Source: Spirochaetaceae bacterium
GTDB lineage: Bacteria > Spirochaetota > Spirochaetia > Treponematales > Treponemataceae
DNA length: 7,399 nt
NCBI GenBank assembly: GCA_031271875.1
Contig: JAISVD010000133.1
Location: forward strand, 1-7,399
Direction of reading: 5' to 3'
The notes below the pieces were generated by a model. It did not search any database. It was not told the origin of the DNA and saw only the letters and a list, made by a program, of their open reading frames with translations. The position numbers and the translations under genes were made by a program. The first letter of the stretch is position 1; the number at the start of each line of letters is the position of its first letter. Shown one piece after another: positions 1 to 4,400 of the stretch.

Positions 1-389
1 TGTTCAGGCAGCGCGCTGAAATTGCCCGCATGTACACCGCCGCCTTTCAGGGGTATGATTTTATCCAGCCCCCCCCGGACGGAGCGGGTAACGCATGGCA
101 CCTCTATCTGCTGCGGATCGTGCCGGAAAAACTGAAAATAGGACGGGACGATTTTTCGGCCATCCTCCGGGAGCGGGGGATCGGAACGTCGATGCATTTC
201 ATTCCCCACTTCCGGCTCACCTACTGGAGGAACCGTTACTCCCTCCGCCCGGAGGATTTCCCCCATGCGGAAAAACAGTTTCAGACAACGATCTCCCTGC
301 CGCTCTGGCCGGGTATGACGGAGGAGATGGCTCGGAGGGTTATCGATGCGGTAACGGAGATCGGGAAGGAGCATTATGGCAGCCCGTAA
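1..389 (+). CDS. DegT/DnrJ/EryC1/StrS-family PLP aminotransferase, C-terminal part (5' end outside window)
   Basis: The window opens inside this gene; about 128 residues are visible, reading from base 3 to the TAA at 387-389. The match is to the small C-terminal domain of the sugar aminotransferase family (fold type I, PLP-dependent, usually about 370-400 aa). Visible family features are the AWHLYLLRI strand, an LRERGIGTSMHFIPH segment, a YWRNRY stretch, then DFPHAE and TTISLPLWPGMTEE near the end. The PLP-binding lysine lies upstream of the window. Family members usually aminate a keto-sugar nucleotide for surface polysaccharide synthesis; the substrate cannot be read from this fragment. Its last 14 bases overlap the next gene, so it probably belongs to the same transcript, although no metabolic link to a molybdenum hydroxylase is obvious. 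A run of eight C lies in the reading frame at 69-76. Family assignment is fairly sure, specific function unknown. Confidence 0.82.
   Translation, partial: FRQRAEIARMYTAAFQGYDFIQPPPDGAGNAWHLYLLRIVPEKLKIGRDDFSAILRERGIGTSMHFIPHFRLTYWRNRYSLRPEDFPHAEKQFQTTISLPLWPGMTEEMARRVIDAVTEIGKEHYGSP
366..371 (+). promoter_or_regulatory. Shine-Dalgarno site of the Mo-subunit gene
   Basis: AAGGAG lies four bases before the ATG at 376, inside the last codons of the upstream aminotransferase gene. It supports the 376 start and a coupled start in which ribosomes finishing the aminotransferase re-initiate. Confidence 0.7.
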
Positions 390-2547
390 GCCGTTGAAGA
401 GGTATGATCCCGGCAACAGATCCTCCTTTTCCTTTTACCGGGACATCAATTTTCCCAATCTGTATCACGCCGTCATCGTCCGCAGCACCATATGCAGGGG
501 AAAGCTTCTCTCCCTCACCCCGCCTGAGCTTCCGGCGGGGTACTCCTTTTTCTCCGCCAGGGATATTCCCGGAAAAAACAGCATGGAGACCTTTAACGGT
601 ACAATTCCGCTTTTCGCTGAGGGGTTGATACAGTATGAAGGGGAACCCCTCGGGATGATCGTCGGCCCGGACAGGAGAGAGGCGGAACAGCTTGCCCTTC
701 AGGTAACCGTGGAAGCCGAAGAGCTGCCGCCGCTGGAGTTTTCCCGCGATTTTGACCCGGAACAGATCCTGGCCCAGCGGATAATTACCTCCTCTGGAGG
801 AGCCCCCTCCGGGGAGGTTACCCCGGAGAAGTTTGAACCCGGCAAGGATGCGCTGACAGAGGAAACGACCTACAAGACGATCCCCGGTTACCAGAATTTC
901 GGTGAACCCGCAGGCGCTGTCGTGTCATGTAACGGGGAAATCCTTGAAATCTATACCCCCACCCAGTGGCCCTACCATCTCCGTGCCGCCGCAGCAGGCG
1001 CGGCGGGGATCAGTGAACATGCGGTATTCATCCACCAGACAATTCCGGGAGAGACCACCTCCGGGGGGATATGGTTTCCCTCCCTCGTGGCTGCCCTGGC
1101 CGCCGCCGCGGCGGTGCTGCTGAAGAAAACCGTGCGGCTTGCCTTTACCCGGTATGAGGATTTCTGTTATGCCCACAGGGAAGCCCCGGCGGAGATTACC
1201 CACAGGACCGTTTTTGACACTGAAGGACGGCTTCTTTCCATGAATGTGCGGATCCTCATCGACGCAGGAGCGTACAGTCCGCTTATTGAAGAGATCGTTG
1301 ACAGGACGGCTATCGCGGCGGCGGGAATGTATACGCCGGAACATTTCAATATAGAGGTATACGCACTGCGGTCGAGCCGTCCACCCATGGGCGCCGGTTA
1401 TGACTGGGGAGAGGCCTGGGCGTTTTACGCCGTAGAATCCCATATGCAGCGGATCGCGGCGGAAACAGGATTTTCACCGGACCAGATAAAGCGTAAAAAC
1501 GCGCTGACCCCCGACAGGAATATGATCACCGGAGTACCGAGCAAAAGCAGTGCGGCGATCCCCGTGCTCCTTGACGCCGTGATGGAATCAAGCGATTTCC
1601 TGCGGAAATACACAGCCTACGAATACCTTTCAAAGAAGCGGAACTCCCCGAGGGACGGACCGATGCGGGGTATCGGCCTCGCGGCCGCCTGGCAGGGCAA
1701 CGGATTTCTGGGAGGTTCCCAGCCTCGCGGCTCTCAGTCACGGGGCAGTTATACCCTTGAAGTTGTGATGGAGACGGACAGCTCCCTTACGGTAAAAATG
1801 AATTCCTATTCCGCTTCTATTCTTCAGATATGGCGAAAAACAGCGGGGGATATCCTCGGGATAGATCCGGAGCAGGTACATTTTGACCAGCAGTCGGCAA
1901 TCACCCTGGGAAACAGTGCGCCTGAAACACTCTCCAGCAACATTGTCATCATGACCCGGCTGCTGCGGAAGTGTTGTCAGACCATACAGAAACAGCGGTT
2001 CCGGCAGCCCCTTCCCATAACCGTGAAAAAAACATTTCAGTCCGCCAGGAAAGGCGCATGGAACAGCGGCGATTTTACCGGGCTTCCGTATACCTCCATG
2101 TCATGGGGCGCCGCAGTCATGGAGGTTGAAATAAACCCGGCCACATATCAGATACAGATACTGAACATCAGCCTCGCAGTGGAGGGCGGTGAGATTCTCC
2201 TGGAAAAAGCCGCCCGCACAACACTGACAAAGAGCATCAGCAGGGTACTCACAAAAATCGCCGGAACCTGTTCCTACATGCAGGAACAGACGCCTCCTGA
2301 ACAGCGGATAACGACAAATTACGACGATACCACAATCCGCCGCAATGCGACGCCAAAGATACTCTTTGTTTCTTCCGAAGAGGAAGCGAAAGGGATAGGC
2401 GAGATCGCCTACAGCCTCATACCGGGGGCATTCACCGCAGCAGTCAGCCAGGCGGCCGGAGGAGAGATTGCTGAGGGCATGATAACGGAGATTCCCATAT
2501 CCGCCGATGAAATTTTCAAACGGCTTCAGCGGAAACAGGAGCGGTGA
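376..2547 (+). CDS. Xanthine dehydrogenase/aldehyde oxidase-family molybdopterin-binding large subunit, divergent
   Basis: A 723-aa protein, a little shorter than the usual 750-800 aa. Residues about 15-120 resemble the a/b hammerhead domain; the rest resembles the two Mo-cofactor-binding domains. Family members hydroxylate purines, aldehydes or N-heterocycles at a Mo-pterin centre in the cytoplasm. Conserved here are a TPTQWP segment (Q197) and a GIGE motif (673-676), whose Glu676 sits where the catalytic base lies in xanthine oxidase. Other hallmarks are altered: the GGGFGGK loop reads SGGIWFP (229-235), the ARGFG-type loop reads AGYDWG (340-345), and the GQG loop reads SAS (479-481). A CoxL-type AYxCSFR active-site loop is absent, so it is not a form I CO dehydrogenase. 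The start is set by AAGGAG at 366-371. The next gene starts on its stop codon. The superfamily is sure; substrate and even catalytic competence are open. Confidence 0.88.
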   Translation: MAARKPLKRYDPGNRSSFSFYRDINFPNLYHAVIVRSTICRGKLLSLTPPELPAGYSFFSARDIPGKNSMETFNGTIPLFAEGLIQYEGEPLGMIVGPDRREAEQLALQVTVEAEELPPLEFSRDFDPEQILAQRIITSSGGAPSGEVTPEKFEPGKDALTEETTYKTIPGYQNFGEPAGAVVSCNGEILEIYTPTQWPYHLRAAAAGAAGISEHAVFIHQTIPGETTSGGIWFPSLVAALAAAAAVLLKKTVRLAFTRYEDFCYAHREAPAEITHRTVFDTEGRLLSMNVRILIDAGAYSPLIEEIVDRTAIAAAGMYTPEHFNIEVYALRSSRPPMGAGYDWGEAWAFYAVESHMQRIAAETGFSPDQIKRKNALTPDRNMITGVPSKSSAAIPVLLDAVMESSDFLRKYTAYEYLSKKRNSPRDGPMRGIGLAAAWQGNGFLGGSQPRGSQSRGSYTLEVVMETDSSLTVKMNSYSASILQIWRKTAGDILGIDPEQVHFDQQSAITLGNSAPETLSSNIVIMTRLLRKCCQTIQKQRFRQPLPITVKKTFQSARKGAWNSGDFTGLPYTSMSWGAAVMEVEINPATYQIQILNISLAVEGGEILLEKAARTTLTKSISRVLTKIAGTCSYMQEQTPPEQRITTNYDDTTIRRNATPKILFVSSEEEAKGIGEIAYSLIPGAFTAAVSQAAGGEIAEGMITEIPISADEIFKRLQRKQER
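2537..2541 (+). promoter_or_regulatory. Shine-Dalgarno site deciding the FeS-subunit start
   Basis: AGGAG lies five bases before the ATG at 2547 but only two before the in-frame GTG at 2544, so the ATG is preferred. That ATG shares one base with the TGA of the upstream gene (TGATG junction), a typical coupled start. Confidence 0.65.
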
Positions 2548-3026
2548 TGAAAATTCCATTTATACTGAATTCAGAGAATGTGATCGTGGAGGCGGAACCG
2601 GGGCAGCGGCTGCTGAATGTGCTGAGAAACAGCTTCAGGCTTGCGGGAACAAAAGAGGGCTGTACCGCCGGCCGCTGCGGGGCCTGCATGGTCCTCCTTG
2701 ACGGGGCTCCGGTTTCATCGTGCCTCATACCGATTTCAATTATCAAGGACTGCGAGGTCATAACCCTTGAGTATTTCAGCCAGACCCCTGAATATGCGGA
2801 TATCACCACCGGGTTCCGCCAGGCGGGAATAGAGCTCTGCGGTTTCTGCAGCGCCGGGAAGATTTTCACCGCCCACGGAATTCTCTCAAAAAATCTTCGT
2901 CCCACAAAGGATGATATCCGGGAGCAGCTTGTGGGGAATGACTGTAAATGTGTCAATTCGGAACTGCTTATAGCCGGCATCCGTCTCGCAGGGGTGCTGA
3001 AAAGGAAACGCCTTGATGAAAACTAG
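2547..3026 (+). CDS. Xanthine dehydrogenase-family iron-sulfur subunit, two [2Fe-2S] clusters
   Basis: A 159-aa protein of normal length for the separate small subunit of molybdenum hydroxylases. It passes electrons from the Mo centre to FAD. The N-terminal plant-type ferredoxin domain has cluster cysteines C39, C44, C47 and C59, in the pattern C-x4-C-x2-C-x11-C. The C-terminal helical domain has C98, C101, C133 and C135, in the pattern CGFC ... CKC. All eight ligands are present, so both clusters should form. Departures from the family consensus are Leu97 where a Gln usually precedes CGFC, SAG instead of TPG after CGFC, and CKCVNS instead of CRCTGY. It starts on the stop codon of the Mo subunit and overlaps the FAD-subunit gene by 11 bases. 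An in-frame GTG one codon upstream is a less likely start because it is too close to the ribosome site. Confidence 0.93.
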   Translation: MKIPFILNSENVIVEAEPGQRLLNVLRNSFRLAGTKEGCTAGRCGACMVLLDGAPVSSCLIPISIIKDCEVITLEYFSQTPEYADITTGFRQAGIELCGFCSAGKIFTAHGILSKNLRPTKDDIREQLVGNDCKCVNSELLIAGIRLAGVLKRKRLDEN

Positions 3027-3855
3027 AAAGGCCACCGTTTATCAGGCGAAAAACCTCAATGATCTCTATTATATTCTCCGCAATATTCCCTCGGTATCTA
3101 TTGTAGGCGGCTGCACCCGCATAGCAAAAGAACAGACGGGTACAGATATACTGCTGCCCGAGGCCGCAGTTTCCATCCGGGCTGTTCAGGAACTCAAACA
3201 GATCACCAAAACCGAGCGGTATATTGAGTTTGGGGCGGGGGTCACCTTATCACAGATTCTCGATCTGGGGGAAAAAAACCTCCCCGCAGTTCTGTTTGAG
3301 GGTATTGAAACGATTGCAACCCCGGCGATCCGGAATATGGGGACTATCGGGGGAAATGTGACCGGGCAGGCAATGAGAATGACCACCTATGCGCCCCTTC
3401 TCGCGCTGGACGCAAAGCTGGAAATCCGGGGCGCGGCGGAGAGCTACATGATTCCTATAGCGCAGTATTCGATACCGGGGCAGAACACCTTTATCAGCAG
3501 AATAAGGGTTCCCACCGATGAATGGGATGTTGCCGTTTTCCGGCGGGTCGGATGTACCCATTATATAAATGAAAAAACAGCTTCATTTGTTTTTCTCGCA
3601 AAGACAGAGAAAAATATCCTGACAAACTTCCGGGTGGCTTTTGCCGGCAATTTTGTTTTCAGGAGCAGACAGTATGAAAATATGCTGATAGGTTCATCGC
3701 TGCCGCTGTCGCTGCGATGGATCAATTTCATGATGGAAAAAGCGGCGGAATATCTGCTTTCCGAAAGCGTACTCTATCCCACTGGGGATAGTTACCCTGT
3801 TCTCAAATCGCAGTTTCTGAATCTGCTGCGGGAATCCTTCGGGATTCTCACATAA
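3016..3855 (+). CDS. Xanthine dehydrogenase-family FAD-binding subunit
   Basis: A 279-aa protein, close to the usual 280-300 aa of separate FAD subunits. Residues about 1-165 form the PCMH-type flavin domain, with IVGGCTR (29-35) as the first FAD loop, FGAGVTLSQIL (72-82), and the hallmark RNMGTIGGN (106-114) followed by PLLALDA. The remaining part corresponds to the C-terminal domain of CoxM/XdhB-like subunits, starting near the FRRVG segment. It takes electrons from the [2Fe-2S] clusters and passes them to NAD+ or another acceptor. It is the last gene of the cluster. The ATG at 3016 is chosen; an in-frame TTG at 3013 is possible, since the weak AGGA site at 3003-3006 is nine bases from the ATG and six from the TTG. 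The gene overlaps the FeS gene by 11 bases. No molybdenum-cofactor maturation gene (XdhC/CoxF type) is present in the window. Confidence 0.92.
   Translation: MKTRKATVYQAKNLNDLYYILRNIPSVSIVGGCTRIAKEQTGTDILLPEAAVSIRAVQELKQITKTERYIEFGAGVTLSQILDLGEKNLPAVLFEGIETIATPAIRNMGTIGGNVTGQAMRMTTYAPLLALDAKLEIRGAAESYMIPIAQYSIPGQNTFISRIRVPTDEWDVAVFRRVGCTHYINEKTASFVFLAKTEKNILTNFRVAFAGNFVFRSRQYENMLIGSSLPLSLRWINFMMEKAAEYLLSESVLYPTGDSYPVLKSQFLNLLRESFGILT
3830..3849 (+). terminator. cUUCGg tetraloop hairpin at the 3' end of the hydroxylase operon (candidate transcript end)
   Basis: An eight-pair stem (3830-3837 with 3842-3849, one G-U pair) closed by a C(UUCG)G tetraloop overlaps the last codons of the FAD-subunit gene, four bases before its stop codon. 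This is an exceptionally stable RNA hairpin class. No U-run follows, so it is not a standard intrinsic terminator; it could protect the mRNA 3' end or aid termination where two genes converge. Confidence 0.4.
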
Positions 3856-3880
3856 GAAAACCGGAGAGGTATCAGTTTTC
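3856..3880. terminator. Weak inverted repeat in the convergent gap
   Basis: GAAAAC at 3856-3861 is mirrored by GTTTTC at 3875-3880 around a 13-base loop. On the plus strand a T-rich stretch (3887-3898) follows six bases later. It spans the 16-base gap between the FAD-subunit stop and the STAS-gene stop. The stem is short and AT-rich, so it is only a possible bidirectional terminator. Confidence 0.2.
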
Positions 3881-4360
3881 ACTGTCCTTTTTCTCTTTAA
3901 CCTGCTTTGACAGTATCTCGTGGAGCGTTAAAAAGCGCTTTTTGTTATCATCCGAAATCGACATAAGATCCTCATGGGCGGAGAGGAGTTCATCCGCAGT
4001 GAGGGAGCTGTTGTTCTGCATATTGACCATGTTTTCCGGAAGGGGAACAGTAACCTGATTTATGGACAGAATACGATCCATCCCCATCTGCCTGAAGAGG
4101 CTGAGGCTTACCTCATCGGCGTGCTGTACCTCCAGTTTTCCACCCCTGGCGGATATGTGCCGGGAAAAACCGACCAGCAGCCCCAGAAAGGTTGAGTCCA
4201 TATAGGTACATTCAGAAAGATCAACATATATATGGTTAACAGGCGGATCGATATCTATCCGTTCAAAGACTTTTCGTTTCAATTGGGGACAGCACTGGGC
4301 GGTTATGTGACCTTCCGCCTTCATATAAAGAGCAGAGTTCTCTTCTTTAAAAGATATCAT
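3872..4360 (-). CDS. STAS-domain protein, anti-sigma-factor-antagonist-like, with C-terminal extension
   Basis: A 162-aa cytoplasmic protein with no membrane segments. Residues about 9-105 resemble a STAS domain like SpoIIAA/RsbV. The core strand IYVDLSECTYMDSTFLGLLVGF contains a D55-S56 pair, the position of the serine that partner kinases phosphorylate in SpoIIAA. In that family the unphosphorylated form binds an anti-sigma factor or other partner and releases its target. STAS domains usually end near 110 aa; here about 55 further residues follow, charged and probably helical (about 118-155), which is unusual for a simple antagonist. No kinase, phosphatase or sigma factor is adjacent, so the partner is unknown. 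The ATG at 4360 is chosen because the first strand begins at residue 9. No Shine-Dalgarno site precedes it, and a promoter places the transcript start almost on the ATG. It diverges from mutS. Confidence 0.85.
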   Translation of the reverse strand: MISFKEENSALYMKAEGHITAQCCPQLKRKVFERIDIDPPVNHIYVDLSECTYMDSTFLGLLVGFSRHISARGGKLEVQHADEVSLSLFRQMGMDRILSINQVTVPLPENMVNMQNNSSLTADELLSAHEDLMSISDDNKKRFLTLHEILSKQVKEKKDSEN

Positions 4361-4362
4361 GC

Positions 4363-4391
4363 TTGTATTTTAACCCGGTTCTGGATATAAT
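4363..4391 (+). promoter_or_regulatory. Candidate sigma70 promoter of mutS
   Basis: A perfect -10 TATAAT (4386-4391) lies 17 bases after a weak -35 TTGTAT (4363-4368, 3 of 6 consensus bases). Transcription would start near 4397-4399, leaving only about 2-4 bases before the mutS ATG at 4401. Confidence 0.5.
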
Positions 4392-4395
4392 TCAA
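4367..4395 (-). promoter_or_regulatory. Candidate sigma70 promoter of the STAS gene
   Basis: On the minus strand, -35 TTGAAT (4390-4395) and -10 TAAAAT (4367-4372, 5 of 6 consensus bases) are separated by exactly 17 bases. Only six bases separate the -10 from the STAS ATG, so the transcript would begin at or next to the start codon. The elements overlap both boxes of the mutS promoter. A second TTGAAT copy lies at 4395-4400. Confidence 0.5.
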
Positions 4396-4400
4396 TTCAA

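Noticed and set aside
925..1443. Long minus-strand open frame (172 codons) opposite the Mo-subunit gene
   Set aside because: It lies wholly within a well-supported coding gene, its translation is rich in Gly, Arg and Pro without domain patterns, and it reflects the GC-rich codons of the opposite strand.
2544..2546. GTG at 2544 and TTG at 3013 as starts of the FeS and FAD subunits
   Set aside because: The GTG is two bases from its ribosome site. The TTG directly precedes an ATG and is the rarer start codon, though it cannot be fully excluded.
2516..2980. Minus-strand open frame (154 codons) opposite the FeS-subunit gene
   Set aside because: The plus-strand frame carries all eight cluster cysteines, so this is a shadow frame.
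376..3855. Identification as aerobic CO dehydrogenase (coxMSL) or as a genuine xanthine dehydrogenase (xdhABC)
   Set aside because: The AYxCSFR loop of form I CO dehydrogenase is absent. The usual xanthine dehydrogenase contact motifs are replaced, so no substrate-specific gene symbol is justified.
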